Shown here: piece by piece, positions 44,519-53,726 of the stretch
Numbering within the stretch: position 1 is the stretch's first letter
Layout of the letters: every line of letters begins with the position of its first letter
From: UBA1351 sp964563505
GTDB lineage: Bacteria > Bacillota > Clostridia > Lachnospirales > Vallitaleaceae
Assembly (NCBI GenBank): GCA_964563505.1
Contig: CAZLXW010000012.1
Coordinates: 1 to 64,000, forward strand
Direction: 5' to 3'
DNA length: 64,000 nucleotides
Made by a program: the position numbers and the translations under genes
The notes under the pieces: model-generated
What the model was told of the DNA's origin: nothing
Seen by the model: the letters and a program-made list of their open reading frames with translations, nothing else
Database searches by the model: none

Positions 44519-45895
44519 ATGAATAACAAGAAAATAAATATAATATTTGTAATAATATTATCTGCGAGTATTTTAGGAACATTTTTGCAGACAGCAATGA
44601 GTGTGACCCTTCCTGCGATAATAAAAGATTTGGGAATTACTGCCAGTACGGCTCAATGGATTACAAGTGGGAGTTTTCTTGCAGTAGGAGTCATGACACC
44701 CGCTACAGCGTATTTACTTAAACGATTTTCAACCAAAAAATTATTTGTTGTATCGATGCTTCTGTTAACACTTGGACTTGGGCTTAATTCGTTTTCTTTG
44801 AATTTTCCGATGTTGATGCTTGGAAGAGTGATTCAGTCAATTGGAACAGGGGTTATTGTTGCAATGACGCAAGTTTTTATTTTTACTGTTTATCCGGAAA
44901 ACAAACGTGGAACAATGATGGGAGTTTATGGATTAGCAATCGGTGGGGCGCCGATTATTGCACCGACTTTAGCTGGTGTTATCGTGGATGGACTGAGTTG
45001 GTATTATGTTTTTAGAATCACATTTGTTGTGGCCATTGCAATTTTAATTGTGGGTGCATTCTTTTTTGAAGATTTATTACCAACAATCAAAGAAACTTTT
45101 GATGTGGTTTCCATGATGATGTGTTCATTTGGCCTCGTAGGGTTATTGCTAGGCGTTGGGAATTTCATAAGTTATCCCTTCATTAGCTTTAACGTTGCTT
45201 TTCCACTAGGCATTGGCCTTGTAAGTATGAGTTTATTTATAATGCGGCAGTTAAATGCAAAAAAACCTTTCTTGGATTTACGTTTATTTCAAAATCGAGA
45301 GTTTAGTCTAGGGGTCATGTGTACAATGTTATTGTATGCAGGTATGCTAGGAGCTGCAGTAATCATCCCACTTTACATTCAAACAGTTAGAGGGATGTCT
45401 GCGATGGCATCAGGATTGGTGACACTGCCCGGATCCATTCTAATGATGATTATTAATCCCATGGCAGGTAAAATCTATGATAAATTTGGAATTAGAAAAG
45501 TATTTGTTTCAGGAAGTATCGTTATGGTTTTTGGATGTATTGGCTTATCCTTATTAACCAGTCAAACACCTGTATCTTTTCTTGTTCTTGTGTTTGCGTT
45601 TAGGCAGGTAGCGATTGGATGCATGCTTATGCCCATATCAACATGGACACTGAGTACCATTAGAAAACAGTCGACGGCAGATGGTACAGCAATTGCAACC
45701 ACATTAAGAACAATTTCAGGTTCTGTAGGAACAGCCGTTTTTGTATCCCTAATGTCTGCAGTTGCCGCATCCAATACAATGATGGCAGGTGTAAAGGTAT
45801 CATTTAGCGCAGTTACAATTGTTGCTATAATTCAATTATTCATAGCAGTTATTTTCGTAGGGAACAAAAAAAATAAAACTATAGTATATGTATAA
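44519..45895 (+). CDS. MFS transporter, DHA2 (EmrB/QacA-like) family
   Basis: A 458-residue membrane protein with about fourteen hydrophobic helices. The DHA2 features are present: LGRVIQSIGTGVIVAMTQ and GVYGLAIGGAPIIAPTLAGVI (motif C, about 140-160). Most relatives export drugs, but here the gene is 12 bp before a GH2 glycosidase and shares a promoter module with a sugar symporter, so a sugar or glycoside substrate is possible. Confidence 0.86.
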   Translation: MNNKKINIIFVIILSASILGTFLQTAMSVTLPAIIKDLGITASTAQWITSGSFLAVGVMTPATAYLLKRFSTKKLFVVSMLLLTLGLGLNSFSLNFPMLMLGRVIQSIGTGVIVAMTQVFIFTVYPENKRGTMMGVYGLAIGGAPIIAPTLAGVIVDGLSWYYVFRITFVVAIAILIVGAFFFEDLLPTIKETFDVVSMMMCSFGLVGLLLGVGNFISYPFISFNVAFPLGIGLVSMSLFIMRQLNAKKPFLDLRLFQNREFSLGVMCTMLLYAGMLGAAVIIPLYIQTVRGMSAMASGLVTLPGSILMMIINPMAGKIYDKFGIRKVFVSGSIVMVFGCIGLSLLTSQTPVSFLVLVFAFRQVAIGCMLMPISTWTLSTIRKQSTADGTAIATTLRTISGSVGTAVFVSLMSAVAASNTMMAGVKVSFSAVTIVAIIQLFIAVIFVGNKKNKTIVYV

Positions 45896-45907
45896 AGGAG
45901 TAGAATC

Positions 45908-48115
45908 ATGAGAAAAGTAGTGTGTATAAATAAAGATTGGAAATTTGTAAAAGAAAATGTAGGTGTTCAGGGTCTAGATAAAACGCAAGGGCTAAAAGTA
46001 GATATTCCACATACATGGAATGCCAAAGATGGACAAGATGGTGGAAATGACTATTACCGAGGTACATGCTGGTACATAAAAGAATTCGAACGACCTGAAA
46101 TGAATGAAGACGGTGAAGTGTGGCTAGAGTTTCGTGGTGTTGCTATGATAGCTGAAGTTTATATGAACGGACAAAAATTAGCGCGTCACGAAGGCGGATA
46201 CTCCACATTTCGTGTTAATATTACTGAGGTTTTACAAGAAAAAAATCAACTAGTCGTGTCAGCAGATAATGAAAAAAATGACAAGGTATATCCTCAAAAA
46301 GCGGATTTCACTTTTTATGGTGGAATATATAGAGATATATACTTAATCACGGTACCATCTGCCCACTTTGATTTAAGCTTTGCAGGGGGACCGGGAATAA
46401 AAGTAACACCAAAAGTCAAAGAAAATGCTGCTGATATAAGCGTTGAAACATGGATTCAAGGAGATGCTGAAAGTGTTACTTATGAACTATGTGGAGAAAA
46501 ACAAGTCGCTGAAGTTCAAAACGGCTACGCAAAAACGATTTTCAGAATTGAAGATGTTCATTTATGGGACGGATTAAAGGACCCTTATCTTTATACAGTG
46601 ACAGCTAGTCTTAATAATGGTGATAAAGTCGAAGCAAAATTCGGATGTAGAACATTCGAATTCAATCCTGAGAAAGGATTTATACTCAATGGAAGGTCCT
46701 ATCCACTATGTGGAGCGGCGCGTCATCAAGATCGAGAAGGTGTAGGCTATGCCATTACAAAAGAAATGATGGATGAAGATATGGATATTATGCTTGAAAT
46801 GGGCGCCAATACTATCCGACTAGCGCATTATCAGCATGATCAATATTTTTACGATCTTTGTGATCAAAAGGGTATGATTACTTGGGTAGAGATTCCATAT
46901 ATCACTGAACATATGCCTACAGCACGAGAAAATACAATAAGTCAGATGACAGAATTGCTGGCTCAGAATTACAATCATCCTTCAATTGTATGTTGGGGAC
47001 TTTCCAATGAAATAACAGCTGCTGGAGGTGTTAATGAAGACTTAATAGAAAACCATCAAATATTGAATGATCTTTGCCATAAAATGGATGCTACCCGACC
47101 TACAGTAATGGCTCATGCCTTTATGCTAGAACCCAAGGAAGATTTGGTTAAATTGCCGGATATTTGTTCCTATAATTTATATTATGGATGGTACCTTGGT
47201 GAATTAGAAGCAAATGATCAATTCTTTGATCAACTCCACCAGAATTACCCAAATGCAGTCGTTGGCCTCTCAGAATATGGAGCAGATGCTAATCCGGCTT
47301 ATCAGAACTCTAATCCTGAACGTGGGGACTGGTCTGAAACATACCAAGCAGTTTATCATGAGCACATGCTTAATATGTGGGCAAAGAGACCCTATATCTG
47401 GGCCATGCATTGTTGGAATATGTTTGACTTTGGTGCGGACGGCCGTGAAGAAGGCGGAAAACCGGGCCAAAACCAAAAAGGGTTAGTGACATTTGATCGT
47501 AAAACGTATAAAGATGCATTTTACATATATAAAGCATATTTGTCAGCAGACCCATTTGTCCATTTATGTGGACGTAGATATATTGAACGATGTGAAGAAA
47601 ACACAGAGATTAAAGTTTACTCAAACTTAAACGAAGTCGAACTAAGTATAGATGGAAAGGTTTTTGAGGTGAAAAAAGGAGACAAAGTGTTTAAGTTCCA
47701 AGTTCCATTGAATGGCGAACATACGATTGTAGCTAAATCAGGAAATTTTTCGGATACGATTCATATTAAAAAAGTAAATTCACCAAACAGCCAATATAAA
47801 GTTGAAGGTGGCGAAGTTGTGAATTGGTTTGATAAACCCGAAGAACTAGAACGTGAAGGCTATTTTTCGATTTTGAACTCTATGGAAGAGATTAAGAAAA
47901 ATCCTCAAGGTGCGGCACTAATTGCTAAGACAATGGCTAAAGTTAGAGAATCTTATGGCGATGTGGCAAGAGGCGTATATATACCTGACTCTGTACAAAA
48001 ATTAATGGATCAATCTCCACTTCAAAAAATATTAAAACAAGCAGGTAAAGCTGTTAGTCCAAGCATGGTTAAAGAACTGAATCATGAATTAAATCAGATA
48101 AAAATAGAAAATTAA
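45908..48115 (+). CDS. GH2 glycosidase (beta-galactosidase/beta-glucuronidase type) with helical tail
   Basis: A 735-residue cytoplasmic enzyme: sugar-binding jelly roll (about 1-170), immunoglobulin-like domain (about 175-260), TIM barrel with acid/base E368 in WGLSNEITAAGG and nucleophile E456 in GLSEYGADANP, and a further beta domain (about 565-625). Residues after about 645 form a lysine- and methionine-rich helical tail not usual for GH2. The barrel lacks clear glucuronidase NxK features, so beta-galactosidase-like activity is more likely, with exact sugar unknown. AGGAG precedes ATG, and the gene is co-transcribed with the MFS gene. Confidence 0.86.
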   Translation: MRKVVCINKDWKFVKENVGVQGLDKTQGLKVDIPHTWNAKDGQDGGNDYYRGTCWYIKEFERPEMNEDGEVWLEFRGVAMIAEVYMNGQKLARHEGGYSTFRVNITEVLQEKNQLVVSADNEKNDKVYPQKADFTFYGGIYRDIYLITVPSAHFDLSFAGGPGIKVTPKVKENAADISVETWIQGDAESVTYELCGEKQVAEVQNGYAKTIFRIEDVHLWDGLKDPYLYTVTASLNNGDKVEAKFGCRTFEFNPEKGFILNGRSYPLCGAARHQDREGVGYAITKEMMDEDMDIMLEMGANTIRLAHYQHDQYFYDLCDQKGMITWVEIPYITEHMPTARENTISQMTELLAQNYNHPSIVCWGLSNEITAAGGVNEDLIENHQILNDLCHKMDATRPTVMAHAFMLEPKEDLVKLPDICSYNLYYGWYLGELEANDQFFDQLHQNYPNAVVGLSEYGADANPAYQNSNPERGDWSETYQAVYHEHMLNMWAKRPYIWAMHCWNMFDFGADGREEGGKPGQNQKGLVTFDRKTYKDAFYIYKAYLSADPFVHLCGRRYIERCEENTEIKVYSNLNEVELSIDGKVFEVKKGDKVFKFQVPLNGEHTIVAKSGNFSDTIHIKKVNSPNSQYKVEGGEVVNWFDKPEELEREGYFSILNSMEEIKKNPQGAALIAKTMAKVRESYGDVARGVYIPDSVQKLMDQSPLQKILKQAGKAVSPSMVKELNHELNQIKIEN

Positions 48116-48124
48116 CTTTTGGAT

Positions 48125-49003
48125 CTATGTCTTTATATTGCTTTGGTCATTTAAATATATATTTTTATATTTGCTTGGTGATGCTCCCATTAATTTCTTA
48201 AAGATTTTATAAAAATTTGAATAGTCTTCAAAACCACACATTTGTGCAATTTCATTAAAAGAAAGTTTGTCATTTTCAAGTAAATCCTTAGCATGCATTA
48301 TGCGTTGGGAATTAATATATTCCCCTATTGAGAAACTTGTCTCGCTTTTGAATAAATGACACATATAATATTTGTTCATATAATGTTGATTGGCTAACTC
48401 GTCGAGGGAAATTTTATTCTTATAATTAAGATTAATATCTTCTAGTAAACTTTTAACGCGAGGTTCAATTTTTCTATGAGATTTGTAGTTTTTATTGGTG
48501 GTGTAACAATAACTATATATTCTTTCGAGATGAATGAGTAGTTCTGCAATAAGGACTGTTGTCAATAAATTTTCACTAGATGCATGAGAAGAATAGGAAT
48601 CAATAATACGGTTGAAAAGCTGGCTAATATAATCACGGTCAATATCGTTTGGCTTTAGATGGTTATAATAGCCTTTTTTTCTTTTAGTAAAAATATAAAA
48701 TCTTGGGTGAATGTCCTTGATTGTTTGTTCGAAGTAAGCTGGACTAAATAATATAAATTGTCTACCGCATGGGTCTGCATTAATTGTAGATGGACGGTGA
48801 ACTTCAGAAGCATTGGTGATGATAATGTCCCCTTTTTTTAAATCATAATAAGATCCCTCAATAGAATAACGAATATTATCAGTTGTTGCTAAAAATATTT
48901 CAAAAGAATTATGGATATGTATATTAACATTACAAGTGTCCGTAAGCAAGTTACCGATGAAATAAGGATTTGGGTTTAGAAAAAAATTAGTAATATATTC
49001 CAT
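48125..49003 (-). CDS. AraC-family transcriptional regulator
   Basis: A 292-residue regulator with a cupin-like sensing domain (YDLKKGDIIITNASEVHRPS, about 52-71) and C-terminal paired helix-turn-helix motifs (ISLDELANQHYMNKYYMCHLFKSETS; LSFNEIAQMCGFEDYSNFYKIFKKLMG). It is divergent from the second ABC importer operon, which it most probably controls. Its 3' end lies 9 bp from the GH2 stop on the other strand, with no terminator visible between them. Confidence 0.88.
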   Translation of the reverse strand: MEYITNFFLNPNPYFIGNLLTDTCNVNIHIHNSFEIFLATTDNIRYSIEGSYYDLKKGDIIITNASEVHRPSTINADPCGRQFILFSPAYFEQTIKDIHPRFYIFTKRKKGYYNHLKPNDIDRDYISQLFNRIIDSYSSHASSENLLTTVLIAELLIHLERIYSYCYTTNKNYKSHRKIEPRVKSLLEDINLNYKNKISLDELANQHYMNKYYMCHLFKSETSFSIGEYINSQRIMHAKDLLENDKLSFNEIAQMCGFEDYSNFYKIFKKLMGASPSKYKNIYLNDQSNIKT

Positions 49004-49218
49004 TTTTAGATTAATTATCCTCCTTTATATAGCAATATTGGCAAAGTATTTAACAAGAAGTACTATGGTGGTAATGAGAAAGAACGTGTAATATAGTATA
49101 CATAAGTTGTTTAAGAAAAACAACATAATCATATTGACTATATTGTTGAGTGATTTCTAGAGTAAGAGAATGATTGCTGAACGTGTCAATGGAGATTCAG
49201 CAGGCAAATATATAATTT
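49004..49218. promoter_or_regulatory. Divergent control region of the second ABC operon
   Basis: A 215-bp spacer between the AraC and permease genes. It contains TTGACT (49134-49139) without a clear -10, and an inverted repeat TGCTGAA (49175-49181) / TTCAGCA (49196-49202) 16 bp before the permease start, able to form a leader hairpin. GAGGAGG is the ribosome site. A short open frame from 49170 runs into the permease gene and is not credible. Confidence 0.4.
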
Positions 49219-50127
49219 TTGAGGAGGTTAAAAATGAATTCAGCAAAGTCAAAAAGAAAAGAAACGTTAATGGGATTGATATTTATATCGCCAGGGCTTT
49301 TGGGTTTCATATTCTTTATTCTAATTCCAGTTTTTGCATCAATTATCGTGAGTTTCACTAAATGGAATTTTCTTCAAGGGTTTGATGCAATGACGTTTGT
49401 TGGTTTAAGAAACTATATACGAATGTTTTCAGATGATTGGTTTTTAGTATCATACAAAAACAATATTCTATTTACCTTGATTACAGTACCGGTGTTAATC
49501 GCTATAGGATTAATCATGGCGGAGATGCTAAATAGGTATGTGTTTGGGAACCAAGCGATTCGAATTATGATGTTTATACCCTATATTGCGAGTATAGTAG
49601 CAGTAGCGGCAGTATGGCAAGTTATATTTCACCCAAGTTACGGACCGGTTAATCAATTTCTGATTTCAATGGGTGTTGAGAATCCACCAAAATGGTTTGT
49701 CGACTATAAGTGGTCTTTGTATACGATTATGATTGTATATATATGGCAGCAGTTAGGTTACACCATGATTGTCTATATAGCAGGATTGAAATCAGTACCT
49801 AGTGAGCTGTATGAAGCAGCCTCTATTGATGGGGCAGGGCCTATCCGACAGTTTTTATATGTCACGGTGCCTCTAGTTTCTCCAACAACTTTTTTCTTGA
49901 CCATTATGGGTATTATTGGATCGTTTAGAGTGTTTGATCATATAAGTCTTTTGACAAATGGAGGGCCGGGAAACTCAAGTTCAGTTATGGCTTTTTATAT
50001 TTATAGAAAAGCCTTTGATGATTTTCAAGTCGGATATGCGAATGCACTTGCTTGGGCGCTCTTTGTCTTAATATTTATTGTAACACTTATTCAATTTAAA
50101 TTCCAAAGTAAATTTACGAATGAGTAG
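49219..50127 (+). CDS. Sugar ABC transporter permease (MalF/UgpA-like)
   Basis: A 302-residue permease with six helices and the EAA loop EAASIDGAGPIRQFLYVTVP (about 205-224). First gene of the second importer operon; unlike the first operon, the permeases precede the binding protein. The next gene's ribosome site overlaps its stop. Confidence 0.92.
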   Translation: MRRLKMNSAKSKRKETLMGLIFISPGLLGFIFFILIPVFASIIVSFTKWNFLQGFDAMTFVGLRNYIRMFSDDWFLVSYKNNILFTLITVPVLIAIGLIMAEMLNRYVFGNQAIRIMMFIPYIASIVAVAAVWQVIFHPSYGPVNQFLISMGVENPPKWFVDYKWSLYTIMIVYIWQQLGYTMIVYIAGLKSVPSELYEAASIDGAGPIRQFLYVTVPLVSPTTFFLTIMGIIGSFRVFDHISLLTNGGPGNSSSVMAFYIYRKAFDDFQVGYANALAWALFVLIFIVTLIQFKFQSKFTNE

Positions 50128-50140
50128 GGGGGAGAATGCA

Positions 50141-50998
50141 ATGAATGTAGCTGTTTTAAAGAAAAGAAGAAAAAAGATTTCAATAGGTAAATGGATTGTA
50201 ACCGTTTTGTTTTGGATTGTAGGAGTCTCTATGTTAATGCCCTTGGTATGGATGATTTCAACATCTATGAAATTTGAGGCCGATGTATTTACCTTTCCGA
50301 TTCAATGGATTCCAACACGGTTTAATGCGATTGAAAATTATAATACCGTTTGGGGCGAACAATACAATTTTGCCATGTATTACTGGAATTCTATAAAAGT
50401 AACAATATTAACCACCTTGGCACAAGTCGTGGTTTCGGCTATGGGAGCATATGGATTCTCAAAGATTAAATGGAAGTATAGGGATCAATTATTTCTTTTA
50501 TATTTAGCAACGATGATGATACCACCTCAAGTTACAATTGTTTCTAGGTTTATGATTAATAAGTTTTTGGGATTATATGATACACATTTAGGTATCATAC
50601 TCATGTTGTCATTTAGTGTGTATGGCGTGTTTTTATTAAGACAAGCAATGACAGCAATACCGGAATCTTTATCAGAGTCAGCCAGAATCGATGGGGCAGG
50701 ACATTTTACAATTTTTGCACGAATTATTTTACCATTAACAAAGCCATCTTTAGCGACACTCGCAATATTAAAGTTTGTTTGGACTTGGAATGACTATCAA
50801 ACACCCTTGGTATTTTTGAATAGTAGAGAATTATATACGATTCAGTTGGGGATGAAACAATTCCAAACCGAAGCCGGTAGTTATTATAGTTTGATTATGG
50901 CAGCAGCTGTTTCAGCTATCATTCCTTTAGTGATTTTTTTCCTTATGGGACAAAGGCATGTTATAGATGGTATTGCATCTGGGGCAGTAAAGGGATAA
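50141..50998 (+). CDS. Sugar ABC transporter permease (MalG/UgpE-like)
   Basis: A 285-residue partner permease with six helices and the EAA loop ESARIDGAGHFTIFARIILP. ATG 50120 is open, but GGGGGGAG at 50127-50134 favours ATG 50141. The basic N-terminus (KKRRKKISIGKW) fits the cytoplasmic end. Confidence 0.92.
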   Translation: MNVAVLKKRRKKISIGKWIVTVLFWIVGVSMLMPLVWMISTSMKFEADVFTFPIQWIPTRFNAIENYNTVWGEQYNFAMYYWNSIKVTILTTLAQVVVSAMGAYGFSKIKWKYRDQLFLLYLATMMIPPQVTIVSRFMINKFLGLYDTHLGIILMLSFSVYGVFLLRQAMTAIPESLSESARIDGAGHFTIFARIILPLTKPSLATLAILKFVWTWNDYQTPLVFLNSRELYTIQLGMKQFQTEAGSYYSLIMAAAVSAIIPLVIFFLMGQRHVIDGIASGAVKG

Positions 50999-51054
50999 GA
51001 AAATCAGTGGGAACCAAATTAATTAAGTTTAATATATTATAAAAGGAGAGAAAG

Positions 51055-52422
51055 ATGATGAAAAAAAGTATTATGTTTTTATTGGTGTTGACCTTGATTC
51101 TAGGAATATTTTCCGGATGTGGACAAGACGCAGATGAAAGTAATGATGGTGAAACTGCAAGCACAAATAGTGCGAGTGAAAATGAATCAACAACAGAAGA
51201 GAAAATCACAATCAAATTTTTAACTTGGCAGAATCACTTAGAAGAAGGAGACAACAGGGTAGTGGAAGCTTATGAGAAAGAAAATCCCAATGTTAATGTC
51301 GTTTTTGAATACTATGGAGATCGAAACGTTACAGAGTATGGAAACAAAGTAGACTTAATGATTATGGCTGGTGATGAAATGGATATTCTAGGACAGGCGG
51401 GATATGGTGGAATGGCAGAGAAAGCCATGGCAGGTGTCTACTATCCGATGGATGAATTTATCGAAGCAGAAGGAATTGAGATAGAGGACGTATATAGTTT
51501 TACACCGAGAGTCGAAGGATCTATTTATGGCTTACCGGCAGATGTTAAATCTTTTTTTGTTATGCTTAATAAAGATTTACTTGATGCTGCAGGATTAGAT
51601 GTTCCGCCATTAGACTGGACATGGGAAGATTATAGAGAATATGCGATTGCAATGACTCAGGGTGAGGGACCTTCTAAGGTTTATGGATCTTATTTTCATA
51701 CATGGGGCGTATATGCATATTTAGTTCAATTTAACACACAATATAACAATCCATTATCAAACCCGGATGGTGGTTTTTATTTTGATGACCCGGCGCTTAT
51801 TGAATGGAATAAATACAGAAAAGAATTAGAGAATGTTGATGGCGCATCAAGGCCTTATGCAGATTCAAAAGCAATGAACGCCAATTATAGAACGGAATTT
51901 TTTAATGGACAGGCAGCAATGATTCCGACAGGATCATGGATGATTCCCGAAGTAGATGATATTGACAAATATCCACATGATTTTGTGACTACATTTGCTC
52001 CGTTGCCAAGATGGTCTGATGGAGGTACTGAAGGATTGACAAACACAGATAGTCATTTCTACTCAATTGCAGCTCACTCAAAACATCCTGAAGAGGCATA
52101 CAAATTCCTTCGTTTCTATACAACAGAAGGCATGGAAATCCGTGGTGGCGGATTATCGGCTGAAGTAGGAGTAGATAAGATGGAGATGGTTAAGAGTTTA
52201 ATGGATATTCCTGAATTATATGATATTGAGGCATTAGGAAATGTTTTGAATAATCCTGAGTGGAAAGATAATATCATTACTTATGCACCACCATATGGTG
52301 CTGCACTTGATACAATGGTAATCGAGGAAGCAGAAAAATACTATCTTGATGTAATCACAGCGGAAGAATTAGTCGAAAACTGGGTTAGAAATGCGGAACG
52401 AATCGAAGAGGACAACGAATAA
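51055..52422 (+). CDS. Sugar ABC transporter solute-binding lipoprotein
   Basis: A 455-residue family-1 binding protein. Signal peptide with lipobox IFSGC (lipidated C22), an acidic Asp/Ser/Glu tether, then the binding domain (ITIKFLTWQNHLEEGDNRVVEAYE...). It should capture the substrate of the downstream GH88 and DUF2264 enzymes, that is, an unsaturated or other uronic-acid oligosaccharide. Again no ATPase gene is present. A terminator-like hairpin follows. Confidence 0.9.
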   Translation: MMKKSIMFLLVLTLILGIFSGCGQDADESNDGETASTNSASENESTTEEKITIKFLTWQNHLEEGDNRVVEAYEKENPNVNVVFEYYGDRNVTEYGNKVDLMIMAGDEMDILGQAGYGGMAEKAMAGVYYPMDEFIEAEGIEIEDVYSFTPRVEGSIYGLPADVKSFFVMLNKDLLDAAGLDVPPLDWTWEDYREYAIAMTQGEGPSKVYGSYFHTWGVYAYLVQFNTQYNNPLSNPDGGFYFDDPALIEWNKYRKELENVDGASRPYADSKAMNANYRTEFFNGQAAMIPTGSWMIPEVDDIDKYPHDFVTTFAPLPRWSDGGTEGLTNTDSHFYSIAAHSKHPEEAYKFLRFYTTEGMEIRGGGLSAEVGVDKMEMVKSLMDIPELYDIEALGNVLNNPEWKDNIITYAPPYGAALDTMVIEEAEKYYLDVITAEELVENWVRNAERIEEDNE

Positions 52423-52468
52423 ATTGCATGAATCATTGCGATTAAATTAATCAATCGGTAAATAGGAG

Positions 52469-52506
52469 ATAGTGGAGATTGTATAAGTTTCTTCACTATT
52501 TTCTTA
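52469..52506 (+). terminator. Hairpin after the binding-protein gene
   Basis: Stem ATAGTGGAGA (52469-52478) with TCTTCACTAT (52490-52499), one G-T pair, 11-nt loop, then TTTTCTT. It probably attenuates transcription into the GH88 gene. Confidence 0.65.
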
Positions 52507-52574
52507 TGAAAATATAGGGGGAAGATGTAAACTACCTAGCTGTTTAAGATTAAAGAACAAAGAAAGGATTTATA

Positions 52575-53696
52575 ATGCATAATTCAGAATGGGTTCAAGA
52601 AATAGCAAAAAAAATCAAAGAAAAAGAAACGGTTGTTGCAAAAAGAAATAAAGGCAAAATTCCATATACAACAGATGAGGGACGCTTCGATAATCAAAGC
52701 AAAGAAAATATATGTTGGTGGACCAATGGTTTTTGGGGCGGCATGATGTGGCAACTATACAAAGCCACCCAAGACGATGTGTTTCGCCAGATTGCAGAAG
52801 AGAATGAGAGACAATTAGATGCAGTACTTATGACTTCACAAGGCCTTGATCATGATAATGGTTTTAAGTGGTTACCTACATCGGTTGCAAACTATAAAAT
52901 GACCGATAATTTGACTTCAAAAAACAGAGCTTTATTAGCAGCCAATAATTTGGCCGGCCGTTATAATCTTGCAGGTTCATTTATTCGCGCATGGAATGAC
53001 CATGGTGATAGTAAGAATATAGGGTGGGCGATTATTGATTGCATGATGAATCTGCCTTTGCTATACTGGGCGTCAGAAGAAACAAAAGATCCAAGATTTA
53101 AGCATATCGCGGTCAGCCATGCAAATATGGTAGCAAAGAATTTTATCCGAGACGATGGATCGTCAAAACATATCGTCGAGTTTGATCCAAATACAGGTGA
53201 CTATATCAAGTCATACGGTGGACAGGGATATGAAGAAGGTTCGTCTTGGACAAGAGGTCAAGGGTGGGCATTATATGGTTTCATCTTAAGTTATCTGCAT
53301 ACAAAAGATGAAAAATATCTTGAAGTTTCAAAAAAAATTGCAGATTATTTTATTTCAAATATTCCAGAAAATGGCTTGATTCCGGTTGACTTCCATCAAC
53401 CAGAAGATTGCCAATTAGAGGATTCAACAGCAAGTGCTATTGCAGCTTGTGGCTTAATTGAAATCTCAAAAGCAATGGGATTAGATGGAAAAGACAAATA
53501 TATGCAAGCGGCCCATATATTGTTAAAAACTTTAGCTGAAAAACGATTTAATTGGGATCTAGATACGGATAACCTTTTAGAAAAATGTACGGCTGCATTT
53601 CATGATAATGTTCATGAATTTGCAATCATATATGGTGATTATTATTTTATCGAAGCAATATGGAAATTGACAGGCGAAGAACTATTTATCTGGTAA
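52575..53696 (+). CDS. GH88 unsaturated glucuronyl hydrolase
   Basis: A 373-residue cytoplasmic alpha/alpha-barrel enzyme that hydrates and cleaves the 4,5-unsaturated uronic acid left by polysaccharide lyases. The catalytic pair corresponding to D88 and D149 of Bacillus UGL is D94 (DHDNGFKW) and D155 (IIDCMMNLPLLYWA); the WTRGQGWALYGF stretch is a family hallmark. It acts after uptake by the ABC importer of the same operon. Source polymer (glycosaminoglycan, ulvan, gellan or pectin) cannot be told. Confidence 0.88.
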   Translation: MHNSEWVQEIAKKIKEKETVVAKRNKGKIPYTTDEGRFDNQSKENICWWTNGFWGGMMWQLYKATQDDVFRQIAEENERQLDAVLMTSQGLDHDNGFKWLPTSVANYKMTDNLTSKNRALLAANNLAGRYNLAGSFIRAWNDHGDSKNIGWAIIDCMMNLPLLYWASEETKDPRFKHIAVSHANMVAKNFIRDDGSSKHIVEFDPNTGDYIKSYGGQGYEEGSSWTRGQGWALYGFILSYLHTKDEKYLEVSKKIADYFISNIPENGLIPVDFHQPEDCQLEDSTASAIAACGLIEISKAMGLDGKDKYMQAAHILLKTLAEKRFNWDLDTDNLLEKCTAAFHDNVHEFAIIYGDYYFIEAIWKLTGEELFIW

Positions 53697-53726
53697 GAAG
53701 AAGGAGAGGATAATGGTGGTAAGAAA

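Noticed and set aside
49170..49361. 63-residue frame before the second ABC operon
   Set aside because: Most of it overlaps the permease in another frame and it lacks a ribosome site.
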